The notes under the pieces: model-generated
What the model was told of the DNA's origin: nothing
The model's input: the letters and a program-made list of their open reading frames with translations, nothing else
Databases searched by the model: none
In this document: piece after piece, positions 6,445-14,683 of the stretch
How positions within the stretch are numbered: position 1 is the first letter of the stretch
Layout: every line of letters begins with the position of its first letter
Program-made: the position numbers and the translations under genes
Source of the DNA: Candidatus Brocadiaceae bacterium
GTDB taxonomy: Bacteria; Planctomycetota; Brocadiia; SM23-32
Direction of reading: 5' to 3'
Length of the DNA: 16,511 nucleotides
NCBI GenBank assembly: GCA_003551785.1
Contig: PUNP01000728.1
Span: 1-16,511, forward strand

Positions 6445-7704
6445 TCAACCAGTTGCTGATTTGTTTTGAAACGTTATTTTTGCATGACAAAGTGCCGATT
6501 CAGTAAATTCTTTCAATTTATCGTCGTGTTTTTTTTGAGCAATGAAGTTTTTTCGATCTTTATTGATCGAAAGCTTCACAATTTCCTGCGCCACATGCCA
6601 GGCCGCCAGCGGGCGTCCAGCAGTAAGGGCGCTGTTGCGCATTTTTGTGCGCACATGGTTCTCGCCGGCAAGAGAGAAAATAGTGTCGGCAAGTTTTTTG
6701 ACGCTCAGGGTTTCCTGTTCCATTATCAACGCGGCGCCGGCGGCAGAGGTTTTTTTGGCGTTTGCTAACTGATGCCCGTCGCTCGCATGGGGGTAGGGGA
6801 TTAAGATTGCCGGTAATCCTATACCCGTAAGTTCGGCTATCGAGCCACCGCCCGCCCTGCAAACTGCAAAATCTGCTGCAGCATACGCGTAGTGCATTTC
6901 CGGTTCAAATCCTAAAGGCTTATACGTTATTCCCTTGCCGAAGTCTATATTTGCAAAGGACTCAATATGGTTTTCTCCGGTTATATGGAGCACTTGAAGT
7001 TTCGGGTTTTTGCCGGCAAGCTTAGCCAGCGCGCCCGACATAAGTTCATTCAGCTGCAGTGCGCCTTGCGTACCACCCATCACAAGCAGCGTAGTTCGGT
7101 CAGGATCAAACCCGTATCTGTCGGCGGCCAACCTGCGACTTGCACTGAAGAGGTTGGGGCGGACCGGGGTGCCGCTGAGGAGTTTCTTCGAACTCGGAAT
7201 TGACTTCTCGTTGATGTTCCATTGCAGCTGGATTTTATCCGCGAGTGGGGCAAGCAATCTGACCGCTTTGCCCGGTATGGCGTTAGCTTCAAAAATCATA
7301 GTTGGTATTCTTCTTGTTACGGCGGCTAAGATGGCCGGGGCACATCCCCATCCCCCCATCCCTATAACGACATCAGGTTTTTCCTGTGCAAAAGTGCGGT
7401 AAATTCGCTCAATCGATATCGCGGAAGAAAGTGTGAGCGAGGGTATTGATTGTGCGCCTAACCATCTCAGTTCAGGCGCGGTGAATGTTGGGAATCCAGA
7501 AAGTTTTTTGCCAAAAACATCTTTTATACGTTGGCTGACAACGAACGTGCACCTGGCGCCTGGGATGATTTCCTTAATAGCTTGTGCCGTGGCAAGGGCA
7601 GGCATCAAATGACCGCCCGTGCCGCCGCCCGCGAATAAAAAGAGCGGTGAGCGAACTTTTTCAGTATCAATCTTAAAGAAATTGAGTTTCTCAGAATTAT
7701 GCAT
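6445..7704 (-). CDS. murG: Lipid II-forming GlcNAc transferase with C-terminal extension
   Basis: MurG transfers GlcNAc from UDP-GlcNAc to lipid I at the inner face of the membrane, giving lipid II. The start is ATG 7704, with GGAG seven bases upstream (7712-7715) and an eight-base overlap with the ftsW stop; an in-frame ATG at 7731 lies within ftsW and is less likely. The 419-residue product has GGGTGGHLMPALA (26-38), GMGGWGCAPAI, FEANAIPGKAVRLLA, MGGTQGALQLNE and the UDP-GlcNAc-binding CRAGGGSIAELTGIGLPAILIP and DGHQLANA segments of the GT28 fold. The fold normally ends near residue 376. About 43 further residues rich in lysine and polar groups follow, making the protein clearly longer than typical MurG of about 355-370 residues. 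The tail has no recognised domain. Confidence 0.95.
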   Translation of the reverse strand: MHNSEKLNFFKIDTEKVRSPLFLFAGGGTGGHLMPALATAQAIKEIIPGARCTFVVSQRIKDVFGKKLSGFPTFTAPELRWLGAQSIPSLTLSSAISIERIYRTFAQEKPDVVIGMGGWGCAPAILAAVTRRIPTMIFEANAIPGKAVRLLAPLADKIQLQWNINEKSIPSSKKLLSGTPVRPNLFSASRRLAADRYGFDPDRTTLLVMGGTQGALQLNELMSGALAKLAGKNPKLQVLHITGENHIESFANIDFGKGITYKPLGFEPEMHYAYAAADFAVCRAGGGSIAELTGIGLPAILIPYPHASDGHQLANAKKTSAAGAALIMEQETLSVKKLADTIFSLAGENHVRTKMRNSALTAGRPLAAWHVAQEIVKLSINKDRKNFIAQKKHDDKLKEFTESALCHAKITFQNKSATG

Positions 7705-8884
7705 ATGATTTCTCCGATGTCGTAACAGCAATGTTGCAGAGTATGCCTATCGCCCAGAGCGTAAAGAACAAAGACGAGCCGCCGGCGCTCACCAGCGGCA
7801 TCGTAATCCCGGTTGTCGGTGCCGCACCGGCAGTTACAGCAATGTGTATGGCCGCCTGTAAGCATATGAGCAATGTAATTCCGAACGCAAGCGAGAAACC
7901 GAAGGTGTCCGGAGATCTTAACGCCACTTTGAGCCCTTCCCATAACAGCCAGCCGAACAGGATGATAACTATGATTGCTCCTATCAAGCCGTATTGGCGA
8001 GTGATCACTGAAAAAATGAAATCGTTGGCTGCGGCGGGGAGATACGCTATTCCTACTTCGCCGGGACCTTTCCCGTATATCCCGCCCGAGGCAATAGCAG
8101 CCAGAGATTGAATAAGCTGATAACCGCTGTCGCGAACATCTTCCATCGGATTCAAGAAAACGGTGATGCGGCGCATTCGGTAGGGATAGTTGACGATGAG
8201 CAGGTGGATTAAAGGCGCTGTAGCCAGCGCGCAAAGCCCTGCCTGGATGAAGGATGCGCCGGAAACTACCAATACCGTAACGCCGACCAATGCCAGAAGC
8301 GATGCCGTGCCAAAGTCCGGTTCCATCAAAATCAATACGCATATTACCCCTATGATGGTGCCGGGGATCAATAAACCGTACTTGAAATTCTTCATCGTGC
8401 CCAGGCCGTGTTTATTCCATCTGTGACACCATGAAGCAAGCCAGATAAGCAATACGGGTTTTATGAGTTGGGAAGGTTGAAAGCCTATCCCCGGGCCAAG
8501 CCTTATCCACCGACGTGCGCCGCTGATGCTTGTACCTACGTTCGGAAGCAAAACGAGTAAGAGGGTTAGAGTACCTGTAATCAATAAGATGGTGCTGTAT
8601 TTACGCCAAAATTTATAGGGCACAAATCGGCCAAGAAGGAATGCCGGTATTGATACCGCTATCCAGTTGAGCCGGTGGATAACGAAATCAAAAAACCTGG
8701 GTTCTCCTCCACCGGCTGCTGCCGCTGAGGCGATTAATATGACACTGAACAGCACCAGAGCCGATGTGATAGCGGTAATTCGCCCGGACGCGCCAAGGAA
8801 CATGGCGCAGTTCTTCTCGGTTGCTGCGCGTTCGCTTTCACGCTGTGTTGACGGCGCTTCCGTTATTGTTTGTGCTGCCGACAT
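7697..8884 (-). CDS. ftsW: SEDS-family septal peptidoglycan polymerase
   Basis: FtsW is a polytopic membrane glycosyltransferase that polymerises lipid II at division, working with FtsI. The 395-residue product has a cytoplasmic N-terminus of about 35 residues and then roughly ten hydrophobic segments. Family motifs are SGARRWIRLGPGIGFQPSQLIKP (about 121-143), MEPDFGT (187-193), the large extracellular loop SLAAIASGGIYGKGPG (260-275) and TTGITMPLVSAGGSSL (357-372). The catalytic-type aspartate is kept as Asp288 in ANDFIF, but the surrounding LPEAHTDFIF consensus reads LPAAANDFIF and the following GEELG reads TRQYG. No ribosome site precedes ATG 8884, yet it is the first canonical start after an in-frame stop. 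Position next to murG and the ftsI gene in the cluster favours FtsW over RodA. Confidence 0.93.
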   Translation of the reverse strand: MSAAQTITEAPSTQRESERAATEKNCAMFLGASGRITAITSALVLFSVILIASAAAAGGGEPRFFDFVIHRLNWIAVSIPAFLLGRFVPYKFWRKYSTILLITGTLTLLLVLLPNVGTSISGARRWIRLGPGIGFQPSQLIKPVLLIWLASWCHRWNKHGLGTMKNFKYGLLIPGTIIGVICVLILMEPDFGTASLLALVGVTVLVVSGASFIQAGLCALATAPLIHLLIVNYPYRMRRITVFLNPMEDVRDSGYQLIQSLAAIASGGIYGKGPGEVGIAYLPAAANDFIFSVITRQYGLIGAIIVIILFGWLLWEGLKVALRSPDTFGFSLAFGITLLICLQAAIHIAVTAGAAPTTGITMPLVSAGGSSLFFTLWAIGILCNIAVTTSEKSYA

Positions 8885-8931
8885 ATAAATTGAAACCCGA
8901 AGTTATAGTGAACGATGTTAATTAACCTTCC
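8885..8931 (-). other. Gap where murD is normally found
   Basis: Only 47 bases lie between mraY and ftsW. In the usual dcw order murD sits here. An AAGGAAGG ribosome-site-like string (8926-8933) overlaps the mraY stop, but no start codon lies at a usable distance; the ftsW ATG is 41 bases away. I see no murD coding sequence anywhere in the window. Confidence 0.75.
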
Positions 8932-10002
8932 TTATAATGCTGTCGCTATCGTTAGCGCTATAAGGGAGCATAAGCCACCAGCTATCCACAACCTGACGAC
9001 CGTATGTGTCTCCGACCATCTTTTCTGCTGAAAAATATGATGAAACGGTGCAATAGGGAATATTCTCCGGCCGGTCGCCTTGAAATAAACTACCTGGATG
9101 ACAGAAGAGGCGAAGTCCGCGAGCATTACCAGCGCGATGAGAGGCAGCAGCAGTTCAATTCCACTGAAAAATGCTGCTGTCCCGAGACCGGCACCTATCG
9201 CCATTGACCCCGTATCACCCATAAATACTTTTGCCGGATAAGTGTTATGCCATAAAAACCCGAGCACCGCTCCGCACAATGCGGCGCAGAATACCGCAGC
9301 ACCCGAGTTGATTGCGAATTCAGGTAAATTGAAAATGACAGTTATAAGAATTATCGGCAGCAGGGCGGCGATAACCAATCCTCCCGCCAGTCCATCCATC
9401 CCATCGGTCACATTGACCGCATTACTCATCACTGCGAGGATGAACGCTCCGGTTATACCGAATAAGACCGTGTGGGAGGTGATTAAGGCGCGTCCAGGCA
9501 GCATCTGCTGCGTCAGTTCGACGCTTGCATTATGCAGGTGATGAAGGTAAAGAATGCTCAGGCCGAATCCTAAAACACCCTGGAACAACAGCTTATAGCG
9601 AACTTTGAGTCCGCGTCCTCTGTGTCCTTTATCTTTGACTTTCATTATGTCGTCAAAAGCTCCCAAAATTGCCAAGGTTGTGAAGGCTGTCAGGCATAGC
9701 CACATCTGGAGGCTGGTGAGATTTCCACCGACCAATATGCCGGCTATTAATCCTATTCCAATAATGACGCCGCCCATCGTAGGTATGTTTTGCTTGGCCG
9801 AAACTTGTTCCTTTAAATCTTCATCTTCAATCGGCGTGTTTTCAGTATGTTCAATCAGCCCGAACTTAATAAGCAGTGAAATAATCGGTGTTCCTGATAA
9901 AACGGCAACCACGAACGATGTTAAAAATGCCGATAGCAATATGAAAGCGGCAGCAGCGTAGTGATTTTCACTGAATATATCGAAAATAACTGAATACAAC
10001 AT
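8932..10002 (-). CDS. mraY: Phospho-MurNAc-pentapeptide translocase
   Basis: MraY moves phospho-MurNAc-pentapeptide onto undecaprenyl phosphate to form lipid I in the inner membrane. The 356-residue product has about ten membrane segments. Conserved sites are KQNIPTMGG (70-78; usually KxGTPTMGG), FDD (Asp117-Asp118), NAVNVTDGMDGLAGG (194-208), VFMGDTGS (259-266, Asp263) and PFHHIFQQKRWSETHTVVRLWI near the C-terminus. The last site is normally HHH followed by Phe-Glu; here the third His is Ile323 and the Glu is Gln. The aspartates needed for metal and chemistry are all present. ATG 10002 shares one base with the murF stop (TAATG), with a perfect GGAGG seven bases upstream at 10010-10014. A 47-base gap, not murD, separates it from ftsW. 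Confidence 0.95.
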   Translation of the reverse strand: MLYSVIFDIFSENHYAAAAFILLSAFLTSFVVAVLSGTPIISLLIKFGLIEHTENTPIEDEDLKEQVSAKQNIPTMGGVIIGIGLIAGILVGGNLTSLQMWLCLTAFTTLAILGAFDDIMKVKDKGHRGRGLKVRYKLLFQGVLGFGLSILYLHHLHNASVELTQQMLPGRALITSHTVLFGITGAFILAVMSNAVNVTDGMDGLAGGLVIAALLPIILITVIFNLPEFAINSGAAVFCAALCGAVLGFLWHNTYPAKVFMGDTGSMAIGAGLGTAAFFSGIELLLPLIALVMLADFASSVIQVVYFKATGRRIFPIAPFHHIFQQKRWSETHTVVRLWIAGGLCSLIALTIATAL

Positions 10003-11426
10003 TAAGCAACCTCCTGCTGCAAGCCCGCAACGTATTCGGCAAAAGAATCGACCACATTTTCCAGCTTAAGTTTCCGCGAACCTTTCACCATCACTAAATC
10101 GCCTTTTTGGCAGAGTCGATGGAGGAAAAGCCAGGCTTTCTCAACATCGCTGATAGCCAAAGCGTTTCTGGCGGGACCACCTGCGTTTTTCCATCCCTCT
10201 ACAAATTTGTGTGCGTGCGTACCCACAGCGATAAGAATGTCGATTTTAGATTCGGCGAGCATTCTGCCGGTGTTCACATGGTGTGTATCAGTGCTTTCAC
10301 CAAGTTCAAGCATGTCCCCGCAGAGCATTATCCTGCTCCCACTGGTTTCTTGATCACCAAAGGCCCCAGCAACGGCCCTCATAGCTGTGGGGTTGGAGTT
10401 GTAACAGTCGAGTATGAAATCAATACCGGCCACATGGCGTTTTTCGTACCGCAGCTTTGGAGCTTTAACATTCGCCAGAGCAGTAAAAGCATCATGTTCA
10501 GAAGCTCCTGCCCGCTGCGCCATGGCATACGCCGCAGCTGCATTGAGCAGGTTATGTTTTCCTGGCAGGGCCAGGTTGAAAACCAAATCTCCGATGCGGC
10601 ACAACTGACCTTTCTGACCGGTTTTAATTGGAACAGGACGGAAATCGGCCGTTTCAGAAAATCCGAATGTGCATACATCGCCGGCAAATCGCTCTTTCAA
10701 ATCGCAGCATCGGGGATCGTCAGCATTGAGAACTAATAACCCCTGCGGGTTTGTGTGCGGTATTAGTTCGGCTTTAGCTTCCTTAACTCCTTCAATACTG
10801 CCGAATCCTTCGAGATGACACTCACCGATGCAGGTGATACAGCTAACGTCTGGTTGAGCTATTGACGCCAGTTGGTCTATTTCACCGTGATGATTAGCCC
10901 CAAGCTCCAGCACGATATATTTATCGTTTTGGTTGGCGGAAAGCAGTGAGAGAGAAACGCCGATCTTGTTGTTGAAACTTTTCTCCGCAACCGAGCAATA
11001 GCCTTTTTCTTTTAAGATAGCACCGGCGATCTCTTTGACAGTTGATTTTCCACAACTGCCTGTTATGGCGAAAACCATTCCATCCAATCTTTTCCTATGC
11101 CATGCCGCCAGTTTAGTGAGCGCATCAAGGGTGTCTTGAACTTTAATGTAACAGACGTCATCAGGGGTAGTATCAACAGCAGAGGGGCGGTGTCCGATAA
11201 TGACTGAACAGTTTTGAGTGACAGCTTCCGGGATATAGTCATGGGCGTCATGGTTCGGGCCGGTCAATGCGAGGAACGCTTCGCCACCATCAATGGTTCG
11301 TGTGTCGGTTGAGAGGCCTTTAGCGACAGTGTCGGGACTTCCCTTGAGTATTTGACCGTTGCAGGCATCAGATATTTCACCGGCTGTGAATGATGGTTTA
11401 GTTCTCAATTTACCTGTATCTCTCAT
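10002..11426 (-). CDS. murF: UDP-MurNAc-tripeptide--D-Ala-D-Ala ligase
   Basis: MurF joins the D-Ala-D-Ala made by Ddl to the UDP-MurNAc-tripeptide, completing the cytoplasmic precursor. From ATG 11426 the product has 474 residues. It begins with the family's N-terminal recognition domain (GLSTDTRTIDGGEAFLALTG), then the ATP loop TGSCGKST (122-128), SFNNKIGVSLSLL, VLELGANHHGEI, LNADDP, DCYNSNPTAM (340-349), LCGDMLELGE and KGSRKLKLE (448-456). The YNxNP and KGSR boxes separate MurF from MurC, D and E. The frame is open further upstream to 11558, but that part overlaps murE and lacks MurF features. The start used lies four bases after the murE stop with no clear ribosome site, so translation probably depends on coupling to murE. 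Confidence 0.95.
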   Translation of the reverse strand: MRDTGKLRTKPSFTAGEISDACNGQILKGSPDTVAKGLSTDTRTIDGGEAFLALTGPNHDAHDYIPEAVTQNCSVIIGHRPSAVDTTPDDVCYIKVQDTLDALTKLAAWHRKRLDGMVFAITGSCGKSTVKEIAGAILKEKGYCSVAEKSFNNKIGVSLSLLSANQNDKYIVLELGANHHGEIDQLASIAQPDVSCITCIGECHLEGFGSIEGVKEAKAELIPHTNPQGLLVLNADDPRCCDLKERFAGDVCTFGFSETADFRPVPIKTGQKGQLCRIGDLVFNLALPGKHNLLNAAAAYAMAQRAGASEHDAFTALANVKAPKLRYEKRHVAGIDFILDCYNSNPTAMRAVAGAFGDQETSGSRIMLCGDMLELGESTDTHHVNTGRMLAESKIDILIAVGTHAHKFVEGWKNAGGPARNALAISDVEKAWLFLHRLCQKGDLVMVKGSRKLKLENVVDSFAEYVAGLQQEVA

Positions 11427-11430
11427 TATA

Positions 11431-12963
11431 TTATGCGGTTTTACGTTTTTTCGAAGTGGTGGAATCGATAACCTGCCTGCACACATCCCTGTCGTCGAAG
11501 GGGATTTTGGAATCGCCGATGTGCAGGAATTTTTCTGCCCCTTTGCCGCAAACGACAATGACGTCTTTTTCAGAGGTAGCGGTGTTCAGGGCTTTCTCGA
11601 TTGCGATGCGCCTGTCCGGATCAGTAATGTAGCGTCCACCGGATTTATTTATCCCGGTGGTAATATCAGCGATAATGTCTTCAGTGCTTTCGCTTCGGCT
11701 GTTATCAGCGGTGATGACGGATACATCAGCGATGGATGTGGCGATATTCCCCATTTTAGGTCGTTTTTGCTTTTCTCTATCACCGCCGCAGCCGAAAACA
11801 CAAATGAGCTGTCCGTCAGTGAGCGGTCGCAACGTGTTTAATATCTTCTCAAGAGCGTCAGGTGTATGGGCATAGTCTACAAAGAAGGATGGCATTGCGT
11901 CGCATCGGCTGTGCGTAATTTTCTCGAGCCGTCCAGGCACTCCCTTAAAAGATCCGATCGCCTCTTTAACGGTTGAACCGGCAATGCCGCTGGCGAAAGC
12001 TACGGTAGCTGAGGCGAGGACGTTTTCACAGTTGAAAAGACCGACAAGCGGTGAGTTAACTTCATAAGTCTCCAAAGGGTTCCTGATGACCATGCGGGTA
12101 CCGTCGACGCTCTGTTTACACTCAACAAGTCTTACGTCAGCCACATGGTTTATTGCATAGGTCAGAACATTGGCTTCCGTTGACCGGGCAAACCGCTTCC
12201 ATACAGGACTGTCAGCGTTTAATACGGCGATCGCTTCTTGATCGAGCTGCCGGAACAGTATCTCCTTGGCTCGGATGTACTCTTCTATTGTGCCATGGAA
12301 GTCGAGATGATCTTCGGTAATATTTGTGAGCACACCGATGTCGAACGGAACATGGGCTACCCGCTGATGCACGAGCGAGTGGCTGCTGACTTCCATTACA
12401 GCATGTGATAGTTTGCTCCTTCGCATCTCCCGGAGCATAAAATGCAAAGAAACGGGATGGGGGGTGGTTTGCGTTGCTTCCATACTCTGCATGCCCAGGT
12501 CGTTTTTCAAGGTGCCAATTAGCCCCGCTCTGTGTTCAGAGGCGTTTAATATCGCATGAATGAGGTGAGTTGTTGTGGTTTTACCGTCTGTTCCGGTGGT
12601 CCCCACGACTTTTAGGTTTGAATCGGCGGTGCCGTAGAATTGAGCGGCGACGCTGCTGAGCGCTTGTCTTGCGTTGTAAACGTAAATGACGGGGCATTCC
12701 GGCATCCGGTCCGGCAATTTTTCACATAATATGGCTGATGCACCCCGCCGTACAGCGTCGGGGATGAAATCGTGTCCGTCTTGCATTTCACCGTTCACCG
12801 CAACGAAAAGGGTTCCCTCTCCAACCTGCCTTGAATCATCGGTAACTGACGATATAGCCGCATTTTTCCAATTGAACTTTTTATGCGAGGAAAGATTCGA
12901 GATCAATTTCCCCAGAGACCTTCCCCATTTCAAGTCTTTATTGTAAACTTTCGTAATAGACAT
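11431..12963 (-). CDS. murE: UDP-MurNAc-L-Ala-D-Glu ligase, probably meso-DAP adding
   Basis: MurE adds the third residue of the stem peptide. From ATG 12963 the product is 510 residues: the N-terminal domain ending in DDSRQVGEGTLFVAVNG, the ATP loop GTTGTDGKTTTTH (121-133), TTPHPVSLHFMLREM, MEVSSHSLVHQRV, ITEDHLDFHGTIEEYIRAK with the carbamylated-type lysine, DYAHTPDALEKIL, GCGGDREKQKRPKMG and the C-terminal specificity segments. The usual DNPR box of meso-diaminopimelate enzymes is DNSR (420-423) and GKGHE is GKGAE (473-477). The Arg, Gly and Glu that contact diaminopimelate in E. coli MurE are thus kept, so a DAP substrate is inferred rather than lysine. The start is decided by a strong GGAGG five bases upstream. 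The gene overlaps ftsI by 26 bases. Confidence 0.95.
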   Translation of the reverse strand: MSITKVYNKDLKWGRSLGKLISNLSSHKKFNWKNAAISSVTDDSRQVGEGTLFVAVNGEMQDGHDFIPDAVRRGASAILCEKLPDRMPECPVIYVYNARQALSSVAAQFYGTADSNLKVVGTTGTDGKTTTTHLIHAILNASEHRAGLIGTLKNDLGMQSMEATQTTPHPVSLHFMLREMRRSKLSHAVMEVSSHSLVHQRVAHVPFDIGVLTNITEDHLDFHGTIEEYIRAKEILFRQLDQEAIAVLNADSPVWKRFARSTEANVLTYAINHVADVRLVECKQSVDGTRMVIRNPLETYEVNSPLVGLFNCENVLASATVAFASGIAGSTVKEAIGSFKGVPGRLEKITHSRCDAMPSFFVDYAHTPDALEKILNTLRPLTDGQLICVFGCGGDREKQKRPKMGNIATSIADVSVITADNSRSESTEDIIADITTGINKSGGRYITDPDRRIAIEKALNTATSEKDVIVVCGKGAEKFLHIGDSKIPFDDRDVCRQVIDSTTSKKRKTA

Positions 12964-14683
12964 TTTCGCCTCCTTCAGCAATGAATTTTGTTGTGTTTTT
13001 TGGGGGGATATTGAGGTACCCCAGTGTATTACCGATAATTTCACTGAAAGCCGGTCCGGCTACGGTTCCCCCGTAATACCCTCCCTCAGTGGGAACTTTC
13101 AGTGATACAAGGGCGATAATCTCCGGCTCTTCAACTGGTGCAAGGCCCACAAAAGTGCTGATATAACGGTCTCTGCTGTAGCCGCCCCCGTCCGGGTCCA
13201 TCAGCGTTCCGGTGCCTGTTTTGCCGCCGACGCTGTAGTTGTCTACGGCCGCTCTGCTGCCGGTTCCTTCTTCCACTACTCTATGCATCATTTTGAGCAC
13301 CTCTTTGGCTGTGCGCTCGCTGACGGCCCGGCGTATATGCTTCGGGCCGTCAAAATGGTAAAGGTTTGTATCAGAGACCGGATCATATATTCTGTTGACA
13401 ATCGTGGGGTTCAGGAGCAGGCCGTTGTTGGCAAATGGAGTGTAGGCCCTGGCCATAGCGAGCCCGTTGACGCTTATTTCCTGTCCGAAAGCGATGCTGA
13501 TCAGGCTATGATCGTTCCAGGCGGACTTATCACGAAAAATCCCTATACTCTCCCCCGGCAGCTCAACCCCTGTTCTCTCGCCGAATCCAAAATTTCTCAA
13601 CCCCCACCAGAATCGCTCGGTTCCGAGCTTCAGTCCCATTTGCGCTGAACCGATGTTGCTGGAGTAAGTTACAATGTCGCTGACGGTAAGTATGCCGTGA
13701 TCTCTGACATCACGAATACGGCGCCTGCCGAACCTCCAAACCCCCAGATGGCAGTCAATCTCCGTATCCGGCTCGACGGTTTCATTTTCCAGTGCGATAG
13801 CGGCGGTAATCGGTTTAATGACCGAGCCGTATTCGTATGTATCTGAAAGAATGTTATTTCTTCTTGTTTGAGCGGAGTTTCTTGCCGGAGTACCGGGGTC
13901 GAAAGTAGGCCAGTTGACCATAGCCAGAACTTCAGCAGTCCTGGCGTTCAGCACAACCGCCCACGCAGCTTCAGGCTTATGGCGTTCCACCTGTTTCATC
14001 AATGCTTTATGGGTAATAGTTTGTATGAATGAATCGATAGACAAATAGAGATCGTTTCCACGGAAAGGTTTTATCTGCTCTGAATTGTTGCCGGCATTTG
14101 CTTTTCCACTGAGGTATTTGTCAAATCGCGCTTCAGCTCCCTCCAACCCGTTACCATCAATATCCGTGAATCCGACAACATGGGACAGGAGGCTGCCGAA
14201 GGGGTAGAAACGCTCATTTTCACGCCTCATGTAAACGCCTTTTAGCTCGAGTGCGCGAACCCATTCGGCTCTGGATTCCGAAACCTGTCGTTTAACCCAT
14301 GCGAAACGCCGGTCATCTCTTTTGAGACGGTTGTAGATTTGCTGCACATCACCATCAAGCACCCGTGCAAGAATCCTGGCGGTCTCCAGCGGAGTATCGA
14401 TATGAGAAGGGTCGGCAAAGACACTCCATTTCGGTACATTTGCCGCTAAAAGCCTGCCGCGTCTGTCGTAAATGTTGCCGCGAAGAGTTTGCTGCCGGGG
14501 ATTATTTCGATGCACGGCGGCCAGGCGGGTGTATTGCTCGGGGTTATCGTATTGAATATGGACGACCCGGGAGATGAGAGCGAGCAAAATGAGCGTTAGG
14601 ATAGCCCCGCCTGCTTTAGCACGCCTTAGCGCGCTGAGGGAAGGGGCACCTTCGTTATTCTTTAATTGCTCATCTCGTTTCAT
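12938..14683 (-). CDS. ftsI: Class B penicillin-binding protein (division transpeptidase)
   Basis: FtsI cross-links septal peptidoglycan outside the inner membrane and partners FtsW. With the start at ATG 14683 it has 581 residues: a short cytoplasmic tail, one membrane anchor (about 25-43, GGAILTLILLALISRVVHI), the pedestal domain signature RGNIYDRRGRLLA, and the transpeptidase domain. The three catalytic motifs are SVIK (Ser287-Lys290), SSN (341-343) and KTGT (488-491). The residue before the Gly-Ser is Tyr-Gly rather than the common Pro-Gly (YEYGSVIK). No PASTA repeats follow; the protein ends about 80 residues past KTGT. ATG 14695 is also possible, but the GGAGG there is directly adjacent to it, whereas it is 12 bases from ATG 14683. 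It overlaps both ftsL and murE. Confidence 0.95.
   Translation of the reverse strand: MKRDEQLKNNEGAPSLSALRRAKAGGAILTLILLALISRVVHIQYDNPEQYTRLAAVHRNNPRQQTLRGNIYDRRGRLLAANVPKWSVFADPSHIDTPLETARILARVLDGDVQQIYNRLKRDDRRFAWVKRQVSESRAEWVRALELKGVYMRRENERFYPFGSLLSHVVGFTDIDGNGLEGAEARFDKYLSGKANAGNNSEQIKPFRGNDLYLSIDSFIQTITHKALMKQVERHKPEAAWAVVLNARTAEVLAMVNWPTFDPGTPARNSAQTRRNNILSDTYEYGSVIKPITAAIALENETVEPDTEIDCHLGVWRFGRRRIRDVRDHGILTVSDIVTYSSNIGSAQMGLKLGTERFWWGLRNFGFGERTGVELPGESIGIFRDKSAWNDHSLISIAFGQEISVNGLAMARAYTPFANNGLLLNPTIVNRIYDPVSDTNLYHFDGPKHIRRAVSERTAKEVLKMMHRVVEEGTGSRAAVDNYSVGGKTGTGTLMDPDGGGYSRDRYISTFVGLAPVEEPEIIALVSLKVPTEGGYYGGTVAGPAFSEIIGNTLGYLNIPPKNTTKFIAEGGENVYYESLQ
12969..12973 (-). promoter_or_regulatory. 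Strong ribosome binding site deciding the murE start
   Basis: AAGGAGG, with GGAGG at 12969-12973, lies five bases before ATG 12963. It rules against the in-frame ATG at 13044 deep inside ftsI. The site is within the ftsI coding end, so murE translation can follow ftsI without release of ribosomes. Confidence 0.75.

Noticed and set aside
7605..8342. 245-codon minus-strand open frame
   Set aside because: It overlaps ftsW in another frame, with an arginine- and serine-rich composition typical of a shadow frame and no domain.
10107..10736. 209-codon plus-strand open frame
   Set aside because: It is antisense to murF, which has full motif support, and it shows no domain of its own.
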